From Aradus depressus (Eukaryota; Arthropoda; Insecta; Hemiptera; Aradidae): a stretch of DNA of 64,000 bases. The translations under genes were made by a program, and so were the position numbers. The stretch spans positions 16,396,027-16,460,026 of the forward strand of contig OY759221.1 of the NCBI GenBank assembly GCA_963662175.1, in the 5' to 3' direction. Shown here piece after piece: positions 56,035-64,000 of this stretch (position 1 is its first letter; each line of letters starts with the position of its first letter). The notes below the pieces were generated by a model. It saw nothing but the letters and a program-made list of their open reading frames with translations. It was not told the DNA's origin and ran no database searches.

Positions 56035-56681
56035 TGTAACATGTAGAAATAGGGGGGGGGGGGGGGGGGGGGGTATTTTATAAATAAGGATATATCATTA
56101 TATATGATATTCACTCAAGAAGGGTGGGGGAAGAGAGAGAGAGCAGTGGAAGGAGGGGGAAGGCGTTGAGCGGTTGCAGATAGAGAGTGAAGCAGGAAGG
56201 TTGTTGGATTTTTGTGGTTGGAGAGAGAGAGTGAAGTGGACGGGTGTTTTTTTTTTATGGGAGAGTGCAAGTGAACGGATGATAGAGAGTTGACTGGAGT
56301 AGTGAAGATTCTTTGTGGAGTTGGAAGTCTGGAGTTCTGGAAATGGGCAGATTGATGGAAGAATCTATGAGCCTATGATGTACTGAGAAGAGCAGCGGAG
56401 GATTGGAGGATAGATAGAAAAATGTGAGTGGATAAAAATATAAATGTTATATTATCATTGTCTACCGATCTATGTTAAGGTGTAAAAACAAAGGGTAAAA
56501 ATATTAAATCTTATTCCATGAAAACATTTTTTATTAAAAGAATTCACCACCCATTTAATTATTCAAAATTACAATAGTAAATTTTAAGAGAATAAGAATC
56601 ATTACAATGGCGCAACAACGTGGAGCTAATTTAAAAAAAAAAGAATATAATTATATTTTACCGTATATAAGAATCATTACA
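56035..56681 (+). repeat. 3' LTR
   Basis: Matches 52852-53483 almost base for base. The main difference is a 22-base G run at 56052-56073 against 8 in the 5' LTR. Ends attaca at 56681. Confidence 0.88.
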
Positions 56682-56739
56682 ATATATATGATAAAAAATA
56701 TTAGGCATAATAAAAAATATTTTGAACAAAAAGAATAAA

Positions 56740-57215
56740 ATGTATGTAATAAAAATAAGAATGGCTTGGTGATGTCTAGACTTGGTGAAATTCTAAATAA
56801 CATTTTCCGTGCAATGCCACTTTGCACTTGATGTGGATTTGCATATTCCACAGCAGTTCGTTCTTCTCGAGTTCCGATGAAGTGTCCAATTTTGTCATAT
56901 CGGGTTCCCGAGGAAACTCTGCTCATTACTTTAGATGAAACATATGCCGATCTTTTAGGCAGTTTTTCATTTCTTTCTACAAGTTCGTTCGCCACACTTC
57001 TTTTGAACTGAAGAAAATCTAAATTTTTTCCTGGAGAAGCCCTGTAGAGAAGCCAGGCATTTTGAAGGGCCACCACATCTACGATCCAGAGAAATATGGG
57101 TCACCACCATTTTTTTGTCCGGATAGATAGATGTTACATGAAATATCTGGCTGATCAAGAACATAGTTTTTCTCTTCCTCCAATTCTTTCGATATGCACA
57201 AGAGCTCATGAGCAG
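56740..57215 (-). pseudogene. piggyBac-like transposase C-terminal relic
   Basis: The minus strand reads VLDQPDISCNIYLSGQK, then after a frameshift KKWW, an in-frame TGA where the family has a third tryptophan, PIFLWIVDVVALQNAWLLYR, FLQFKRSVANELVER and YDKIGHFIGTREERTA. This is the order of the piggyBac (DDE) transposase C-terminal part: a LLDQ-(N)IS-Y-I segment, KKWWWPIF and D-x-x-xQNAWLLYR. It lacks the N-terminal catalytic half and has at least one nonsense and one frameshift change. No TTAA-flanked ends found. Confidence 0.8.
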
Positions 57216-58106
57216 TACAATGTTTTCTAAAAATAAATAAATATAATTATAAATAAAATAAATAAAGAAAGAGATAATAATAAAATAGGAAAAATGAAAA
57301 TAAAAGCTCTCAAGTGACGACGGGTGATGCGAAAACACAACACTGGATTATATCCCATGTGACCGGTGTTGCGAAAACGCAACCCGGAACTTAGACATCA
57401 AACAATCCTAATTAGAAAAAGTTTTTTATGCAAATTTCTTTCGCAATTATTTACGTTAGTTCCTAGAAAAACCAAAAAAAACCAACAATCTAAAAAAAAA
57501 ATTGAATAGTACTGGAAAAACTTACTTTTCATGCGCCGTTTCCTGGTCGAGTCAAGCTGAGATCGAGTCAGTACTGAAAACAATCTACAAATGCTGGAAA
57601 ACTGAGGGATGGGGGGGTCACTGGAGGTTTGTTTACATCCGGCCCTAAGGATTAAGACGAAATTGACCGAAGAGTAGTGGTAGATCAGGGGAGGGAGACT
57701 CGACTCAAAAACTCTAGTAATGCCAATGTAATTTAATGTTTTATTAGAGGGAGAGCAACAACTTGACTAATATATCGACTTTTTTTGTTAATTGTCAATG
57801 CAACACTGTACACCACAGCTAGTAGATATAAGAAACTAATTAAAGTTTAAGTTAACTATAAATCCAGAAACGATGCCATTCTGAACTGGTACTATTTCAT
57901 CTAAAACCCACCAAAACAAGGTTCCCAAGACCCTTTTTTCCTTTTTCCTCCGAATACACATTTTCCAGGACTTCGAAACCAGAACAATTAATTTCACGGC
58001 TCCGCTCTTTTTAGATTTATCGACCTTTTTACTTTCAAAGACAAATAGACCCTAAGAAAGAGAGACCCAAGGTCATTTTTCTTCTAACCTTCCCCAGATT
58101 GGAAAT
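57216..58106. other. No gene; family B fragment
   Basis: AT-rich. A purine-rich family B scrap lies at 57650-57725. Confidence 0.4.
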
Positions 58107-58540
58107 AAAAAGACTATTTCTTTTTTCTCTTTGTGTGAAGAGGTCAGAGATTACTTTATATTACTTTTTTCTTTTCTTATTCAGGTGGAGATACACTGAT
58201 GATGTCGTAAATTATATTTAATTATCGGTAATTAAATAGTTTAGGCATGTTTACATCCCCAGGTATAGGTACGTGTTTTCTTTTTTCTATTTGTGTGAAG
58301 AGGTCAGAGATTACTTTCTATTACTTTTTTCTTTTTTTAATCAGGTGGAGATACACTGATGATGTAGTAAATTATATTTAACTATCGGTAATTAAATAGT
58401 TTAGGCATGTTTACATCCCCAGGTATAGGTAAATGTTTTCTTTTTTCTCTTTGTGTGAAGCGATCAGAGATTACTTTTTACTTCTATTACTTTTTTTATT
58501 TATTTTTTTATTCAGGTGGAGTTACACTGATGATGTAGTT
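58107..58540. repeat. Tandem ~160-bp repeat, about 2.6 units
   Basis: Units start at about 58107, 58275 and 58437 with 'cttttttctctttgtgtga', followed by 'caggtggagatacactgatg' and 'ttaggcatgtttacatcccc'. The third copy breaks off after 'gttacactgatgatgtag'. Confidence 0.92.
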
Positions 58541-58914
58541 ATGTAATCGTTCAAAAATTCGATGCGGAGTTTTCAACGGAATTTCATATTTTCCTAACTC
58601 CAGATTTCAAATATGAATAAAATGTTCTGCCTGTCTATGTTTCTGTGAAAACGATAACACCCGTTAGAATGAATGTATCGACACGAAATATTATATGTGA
58701 ATCCAGAATCTTCTAACGATGACACCTACTACTGTTTTTCAGCCAAATCGACCAAAAAGGAGGGAGTGATTAAGGGGGAGGCATAACATAGAAACTCCCA
58801 ATAACTGTCGACAGAATGAATGTAACAACACAAACGTTTGTATATGTGTGACCAAAACTCCACAAGGACCACACATAACGATTTTCAGCCACATCGGCTA
58901 GAAGGGAAGACGTA
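58541..58914 (-). repeat. Dispersed family B, inverted, continuous with the 91-bp array
   Basis: Reads the inverted family B order: 'atgtaatcgttcaaaaattc', 'gcggagttttcaacggaatt', 'aacgataacacccgttagaa', 'gaatgtatcgacacgaaata' and 'cagccaaatcgacc'. Confidence 0.75.
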
Positions 58915-59570
58915 AACCTTAATAACTGCCGATGTAATGAATGTATCGAGATGAAATTTCATATTTAAAGTCAAAACCCAATGAGGGCATTACATGGCAA
59001 ACAAAAATCGTAATAACTGCCGATATAATGAATGTATCGAGATGAAATTTTATATTTAAAGTCAAAACCCAATGAAGACATTACATGTCAAACAAAAATC
59101 GTAATAACTGCCGATGTAATGAATGTATCGAGATGAAATTTCATATTTAAAGTCAAAACCCAATGAGAACATTACATGTCAAACAAAAATCGTAACAACT
59201 GCCGATGTAATGAATGTATCGAGATGAAATTTCATATTTAAAGTCAAAACCCAATGAGAACATTACATGTCAAACAAAAATCGTAATAACTGCCGATGTA
59301 ATGAATGTATCGAGATGAAATTTCATATTTAAAGTCAAAACCCAATGAGAACATTACATGTCAAACAAAAATCGTAATAACTGCCGATGTAATGAATGTA
59401 TCGAGATGAAATTTCATATTTAAAGTCAAAACCCAATGAGAACATTACATGTCAAACAAAAATCGTAATAACTGCCGATGAAATTTCATATTTAAAGTCA
59501 AAACCCAATGAGAACATTACATGTCAAACAAAAATCGTAATAACTGCCGATGTAATGAATTTATCGATAC
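58915..59570. repeat. 91-bp tandem array, about 7 units
   Basis: Units 'gccgatgtaatgaatgtatc' ... 'aaatttcatatttaaagtca' ... 'cattacatgtcaaacaaaaa' repeat at 58928, 59019, 59110 and on. One unit near 59478 has a short deletion. The units derive from the internal iterations of family B. Confidence 0.95.
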
Positions 59571-60077
59571 ATGTAAGTTCACTGTTGAGGAATTGGATAT
59601 CATTGAAAGAGTAACATTTTTTTTTTTTAAATGTATTTATCTATTTTTTTTTTATTAGGCGCATCGACATCACAGGCCATTAGCGCCAGCACAACTATTA
59701 TTATAATAGTGACATCATGCGGGTAAGGCTATCTCAGGGGAAATTAGCTATTCCTCCGTGAATGGCACTATATAATTTTTTGGTGGTATAGTCCAGCGTT
59801 TCTCAAGAATTCGAGCAGCTGAGATGTGTTGCCGAGAGTACTACTCGAGCATCGTGAGTCAATCCGTCTCTTTCTCGATAGGGCTTGAGAGCTTCACAGG
59901 ACTGAAGAATGTGAAAGACAGAAAGTTCCTCCTTGCACAGTGAAATGTTAATTGATTAATTTGTTCTGGGGAAGACATTGCCGACGACCGAATTTAAGTT
60001 CTATTTAAGCAACTTCACATTTCCCTGATGTCTCGGTTATCTGTAACGCGACGAATACTCAAGTATCAGCAATTTGA
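59571..60077. other. Spacer; LINE-end-like phrase
   Basis: 59670-59695 (acaggccattagcgcc) matches the 3' end of the Jockey-like fragments at 32190 and 36190, so a very short LINE 3' end may lie at about 59655-59960. No coding. Confidence 0.35.
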
Positions 60078-60108
60078 GTTGCCTGTGGGTATGATACCCG
60101 TAGGCAAC
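60078..60108. repeat. Small hairpin
   Basis: gttgcctgtgggta and tacccgtaggcaac are inverted, three bases apart. It lies ~90 bp upstream of the Harbinger-like reading frame. Whether it is part of that element's terminal repeat is unknown. Confidence 0.7.
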
Positions 60109-60194
60109 TTTTTTCCTCACACTGAGGAAACTGTGCAGCGACTAGGATCTCTTCAGTCTCCATCTAGCCATGGCGAGAAGCTGAGTTGTTCACC

Positions 60195-60493
60195 ATGTCA
60201 AGTGAAGATTCTTCAAGTAATGAAGATGTCGTTGTGGCTTATTATTATTATTATAGAAAAAGGAAAATCCCAAGATTATGGCGCCATCATTACATCGAAA
60301 GGAATGTTAACTGCAGATTATTTGTTGCTGCTGAAGAGCTGGAAAAGATGGATTGCAAGTTCGTAGCATTCTACCGAATGACAAAAGAATCATTGCTACA
60401 CATGATTGGCATTGTTTCTCCATCCATAAGACAGAGGAACACACAAATGCGGGAATGTGTGAGTGCAGAAGAAAGAATCTTGATCACGTTGAG
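60195..60493 (+). CDS. PIF/Harbinger (HARBI1-like) transposase, first exon
   Basis: From ATG at 60195 it reads MSSEDSSSNEDVVV, a YYYYY run, the basic RKRKIPRLWRHHYIERN and then CKFVAFYRMTKESLLHMIG, followed by QRNTQMRECVSAEERILITLR. This is the N-terminal part of PIF/Harbinger nucleases: an acidic start, R-x-W-x-HP/H-x-I, F-R/YRM-x-x-(E) and the 'IspeERLaitLR' segment. The DDE catalytic part is not downstream; the sequence becomes simple repeat. A good donor (GAG|GTAAGT) ends the segment at 60493, so it may be exon 1 of a split element, or a truncated fragment. The tyrosine run is a (TAT)n microsatellite inside the frame. Confidence 0.7.
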
Positions 60494-60904
60494 GTAAGTA
60501 ATTTATACAATTTTTAGTAATTTATGGAATAAGTAAGTAATTTATTAAATAAATAAGTGTTTGTGCATTTCACGTTCCTTTCCGTCCCCCCTCCACTCAT
60601 TCAGTTTTAATCACTTGCAGCGCCAGACTGCACCAGTAGTAATTATGCCCTCCGCCCATACGGAGCTTCTCTTTCTCTCAAATAGTTTTTTCTCTCACTA
60701 ATAATTATTTTATATAGTATCTCTTTTCATTATTGGCACAAAATACTTACGCTGATCTTCAAATCGTTTCGTCTCACTTCGTGGGGAGCAGAGCTCTCAC
60801 CCCCCCCCCCCCCCCCCCCTCTCAGCTTTAAGACTACGCCAAAAAGGCAAGTATATTTTATGGCAATATTTCCTAAATTTATCATCATAAAGGCCCCACC
60901 AAAA
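60494..60904. other. Spacer with (C)19 run
   Basis: No coding. A C homopolymer at about 60800-60818. 'taagtaatttattaaataaa' at 60535 is probably the seed of the 20-bp array that follows. Confidence 0.6.
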
Positions 60905-61098
60905 AGTATTTATTAAATAAATAAGTAATTTATTAAATAAATAAGTAATTTATTAAATAAATAAGTAATTTATTAAATAAATAAGTAATTTATTAAATAA
61001 ATAAGTAATTTATTAAATAAATAAGTAATTTATTGAATAAATAAGTAATTTATTAAATAAATAAGTAATTTATTAAATAAATAAGTAATTTATTAAAT
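60905..61098. repeat. 20-bp minisatellite, ~10 units
   Basis: Unit ataagtaatttattaaataa, almost perfect, one unit with a to g. A single related unit occurs ~370 bp upstream. Confidence 0.97.
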
Positions 61099-61737
61099 TT
61101 TCAAACATGTTTATTTGCTTGCCAACTTGAGCCCATCCCTTCTCCACAACATCCTGCCTAATGTGAGGTTGGCCTAAGATACATTTCGCACCTCCAATTT
61201 CCTCCACTCTCCTATTTATGATATGGGCTAAGCTTGTATAGAATTAGTCTTAATCAAATCTGGAGGCAGTTGACTGTTCTGCGCTTGGCGAGTTAGATAA
61301 ACAAAAAAATAAAATAAAACCACACAGGGTTTGTGGTGGGGTGGAAAGGGCCTTTTTCATATGTATGGGAATTAAGCCTTTTATCTTTAGGATTTATGGG
61401 GGGTCCCTACGCTGTCGGCATGTTTAAATTAAATCTTTTCTTTTTACCAATGTACTCTGCAGAGCATTGTCCACTCTTCGGGGGGGGGGGGGGGGGGGGG
61501 CCCACAAAATAACTGGCCCGGGCCCACTGTCTCTATAGCTGGCCACTGGCCATATGTCTTTTCCAGGGGCCTGGGTCTTATGGGAGAACCGTAATAATTT
61601 GTGGTATAGTCGTAAAATTAAATTTATGAGCATCATTTGCTGTGCGGTACAGCTCCATTCAGATAGATTGGTAAAGAAGTTTATTATAAAAAAAAAATAT
61701 ATATATAAAGAAAAAGAAATCACTAAATCATTTGTTA
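61099..61737. other. Spacer with (G)n run
   Basis: G homopolymer at about 61480-61500 followed by ccc. The phrase cctaatgtgaggttggcct (61157) is shared with 46132. No gene. Confidence 0.5.
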
Positions 61738-61993
61738 GTTTAGCTGAGTGGAATGCGTGCTTGCTCACTGAACTCAAGATCGCGGAGTTGAGACCCGGCC
61801 AAGGCCCTTAGCATGTCTTCCTTCGAATGTAACATTATGCAGTGGTCCCGAGCCTGTGCGATGTCAGGTACTCGTTAAAGACCCCTACCTAGGTGAACCT
61901 AGGTAGGCAATTAAGGACTTCCAGAGTAGTAGAGTACGGCTCATGTCCAACAGAGCGACGAAAGAGCGCTTTGGTAGTAGGAAATATGACCCA
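61738..61993 (+). mobile_element. SINE, diverged, with head
   Basis: Degraded A box (TTAGCTGAGTGGAATGCG) and B box (GAGTTGAGACCC), then the common body with small deletions to 'ggtagtaggaaatatgaccc'. The 3' end is cut by the composite element that follows. Confidence 0.8.
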
Positions 61994-62330
61994 ATTATTT
62001 AATCTATATAAATATTATTTAAATAAAAATGTCAGCATTGAGGTTAATTATTTTCACTAGTAAGTGGTGGTAGATAACCTCATCCTTGAGACCTGTATTG
62101 GAAAGTGAAAAAAACATGAGAATGCCGTCCTTCGGATGGGACGTTAAGCGATATTCCCGAGCCAGTGCGATGTCCCTCCCTACCTTAGGGGAATAAAGCT
62201 GTGCAGGCAATATCCAGGACTCTAGGACTCCCACAATAGAGTCAGGCTCATGGCGCTCTTTCGTCGCTCTGGTAGTAGGCGATAAGACCTTGTAGTTAAA
62301 GCGGGCACGAGTCACAATAACTAACAACAT
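61994..62330 (+). mobile_element. Composite SINE, second copy
   Basis: 5' module 61994-62130 matches 1735-1900 in inverse orientation. It is followed by the SINE body from 'gccgtccttcggatgggacg' to 'gggcacgagtcacaataact'. Confidence 0.75.
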
Positions 62331-62699
62331 AGCAAGTTTAAGGTTAAAAAAAAAAATAAATAAAACTTAAGAATTAGTTACTTGCTACTTACACCAGATT
62401 TCATTCCTGATTGACGGCTTTGAATGACTAAAGCCATTACTGACTGAACACTTAAATGATGTATTAATGAGAATTAAATATATAATAAAAAAATCGGTTA
62501 TCTTGAATTTTATTTGTATTTCATTTAAGTTGTATAAGAAGCCAGAAATTTTTCGGCCATCTTGATGCTTCTGTTACCTCGAAAGAACAATGAAATGATG
62601 ATACATCATCTTCAACATTTTTGTTGCGCGTAAATAAGTGTTCACATGTTTTTAACATTTTTTGCAGAAATATTGAGAAAAACAATAAATAAATATGAG

Positions 62700-63530
62700 A
62701 TGTGGCCAATACAGGACTTTCTTATACCAACCACGCTTACAGATCCCCTTCTCAAAATCATTTCATTTTGTATCATTGTATAGCGTTATCTTGAGAGTAG
62801 ACATTATTATATTAATCCCAGTATGAAATAATTTTGAGAAGGGGGCGAGAAAGTGATCTGTATGCATGGTTGGTATAAGAAAGTCATGTAATCATCAAAT
62901 ATTATTGAATATATGATTACTTGGATATGTTCCTTATAGACATTTAGTCTTCATTCTTCGGGGCTCTATGACTTTTGTCGTATTGATTCTATCTCAAATA
63001 CAAAGACTTATTAGCGATTGAAATTTTATAAGGAACAATTTTGGTAAGAATTAATGTTTCAATAGGACTAATCGTTTTCGGGTAAATCAAGGAATTGTCT
63101 AAAAATATGTCTTTCAAAACTACATTCCAAGATGGTTTTCGGCATGTATCTCGCAAACCGGATGACCTGTGAACAATGTTATTTCAAATAAATTATTTAT
63201 TTTGATATTCTCTACAACTATTACTTGAAAAGATTTTTGATTAGGTCATAAACACAGCTGTATCTTGTAAAATGTAGTTAAATACCGAGGGAAAGTGATC
63301 TCAATTTTCGTTCGATTTCGACCAAAATCTAAACAGATCTAAGTTAGATCATGTGACTCCTTCATGGCTACTATCGTTATTGCGGTAGAGAGCTCAAACT
63401 TTACAAGCACATACACTCACAGACAGACATCATCGCGAAAATGGTCAAAACGTATTCAGGGGACCTTGAAACGTCAAAATCAGTTGAAACCTCGATCTCG
63501 GATTTTCGCACGATTACAATATTTCATTAT
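62700..63530 (+). repeat. Dispersed family E, copy 2, with internal inverted repeat
   Basis: Uninterrupted counterpart of 15030-17140. 62713-62770 and 62826-62888 are inverted copies (aggactttcttataccaacc / ggttggtataagaaagtc), so the left part can fold back. Copy 1 has lost most of that fold. No coding frame. Confidence 0.75.
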
Positions 63531-63665
63531 ACTATCTTCAGCCATCACTTAAATACAGTATTTGTTATGTCCCAGCTGAAGATGGGCTGAAGCAATACCG
63601 AAATAATTCCATTATGTATATATATTTTTTGAAATAGACAATATTTTTAAAAAACATAGGTTTTT
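63531..63665 (+). mobile_element. Penelope-like end, degenerate hammerhead motif
   Basis: CTGAAGA (63576), a GG/CC stem II and GAAAT, followed by 'gaaatagacaatatttt', which matches the flank of the foldback at 16980. The core is imperfect (GAAAT in place of GAAAC). Confidence 0.5.
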
Positions 63666-63696
63666 CTTTATTTTTTATTAAATGTTCAATAGCTAG

Positions 63697-63760
63697 TTAG
63701 TTATTGGGACTCATGCCCGGGCTTTAATTACGAGGTCATATCACCTACTACCTACTTCTC
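63697..63760 (-). repeat. SINE 3' fragment
   Basis: 'gactcatgcccgggctttaa', then 'tacgaggtcatatcacctac', stops after ~60 bp. Confidence 0.8.
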
Positions 63761-64000
63761 ATAGTTGAATAAATAACAATGTTCTTTCGGGGTAACAGGG
63801 GTCTCAAGATCGTCTTACGATTTCTGACTCCTTACACAATTTAATTGAAATGTAAAGAAAATTTAAAATAGTCTAGCTTATTATTATCTAATGAATTCTC
63901 ATAATAACCTGACATAAATAAATATTTGAAATAATTACCTGGGGTGAGATTTGCATTGAAATTAGACGGAGAGATTATAAATAAGACGTTTAAACAGAGT
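63761..64000. other. No gene seen
   Basis: AT-rich sequence to the window end. No leader exon for the beat-like gene recognised. Confidence 0.4.

Larger units (their letters stand above)
52852..56681 (+). mobile_element. LTR retrotransposon, apparently non-autonomous
   Basis: Two near-identical LTRs (52852-53483 and 56035-56681) bound a 2.55-kb interior. The 4-bp flanks ATAT match (52848-52851; 56682-56685). A primer-binding-site-like TGGTCACCAACGTGGGGC lies at 53485 and a polypurine tract aggggaaggata just before the 3' LTR. The interior has one ORF (53874-54629) and no recognisable protease, reverse transcriptase or integrase. LTRs differ mainly in the length of one G run, which indicates recent insertion. 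It probably depends on enzymes from another element. Confidence 0.9.

Noticed and set aside
58915..59570. CRISPR-like array of regular repeats
   Set aside because: The 91-bp units are contiguous with no unique spacers, and the DNA is eukaryotic.
60800..60818. Poly-C and poly-G tracts as regulatory quadruplex sites
   Set aside because: Homopolymer runs in repeat-rich DNA; nothing in the context links them to a promoter, and lengths may be sequencing artefacts.

Overview
This is eukaryotic, almost certainly insect, nuclear DNA: very AT-rich, with spliced coding exons, tRNA-derived SINEs, several retroelement and DNA-transposon families, and SINE tails built from the insect telomere motif (AACCT/TTAGG). 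A hemipteran or related hemimetabolous insect is a guess. There are no operons, bacterial genes, CRISPR arrays, true tRNA genes or rRNA genes.

One host gene can be supported. It lies on the minus strand and encodes a Beaten-path (Beat) family immunoglobulin-superfamily protein. I reconstructed five coding exons from protein motifs, splice sites and matching codon phases: 40151-39946 (first half of Ig1), 21416-21281 (second half of Ig1), 19359-19226 (first half of Ig2), 10046-9818 (second half of Ig2) and 8090-7999 (short hydrophobic C-terminal tail and stop). The exons encode about 265 residues over 32 kb. The signal-peptide exon was not found and probably lies beyond 40.2 kb or outside the window. 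Directly downstream of the second Ig1 exon are four more tandem copies of that exon (20714-21280). Each keeps a splice donor, but the copies are separated by only about 30 nt.

The rest is intron or flanking DNA filled with mobile elements. LINEs: RTE-like at 15447-16370 (+) and 36960-37590 (-); Jockey-like at 26633-27376 (+, with target-site duplication), 32190-32480 (-) and 36190-36615 (-); another LINE 3' end at 37600-37910 (+). LTR elements: a young, apparently non-autonomous element at 52852-56681, a gypsy-type integrase relic at 29630-29915 (-), and a gypsy-like primer-binding-site/gag relic at 51225-51870. DNA transposons: a hAT-type MITE (44728-45308), a pogo/Tigger-like MITE (34475-35294), a piggyBac transposase relic (56740-57215, -), a PIF/Harbinger transposase exon (60195-60493, +) and several terminal-inverted-repeat or foldback elements. 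Penelope-like fragments carry hammerhead-ribozyme-like cores at six sites.

At least fourteen SINE copies or fragments share one body, several with perfect target-site duplications. Other dispersed families (called B, C and E here) recur several times. Tandem repeats include a 30-bp minisatellite (18902-19099), a roughly 112-bp satellite with two alternating unit types (30563-31690), a roughly 160-bp triplication (58107-58540), a 91-bp array (58915-59570) and a 20-bp array (60905-61098). All splice, TSD and stem calls were made by eye, with no alignment or database search.
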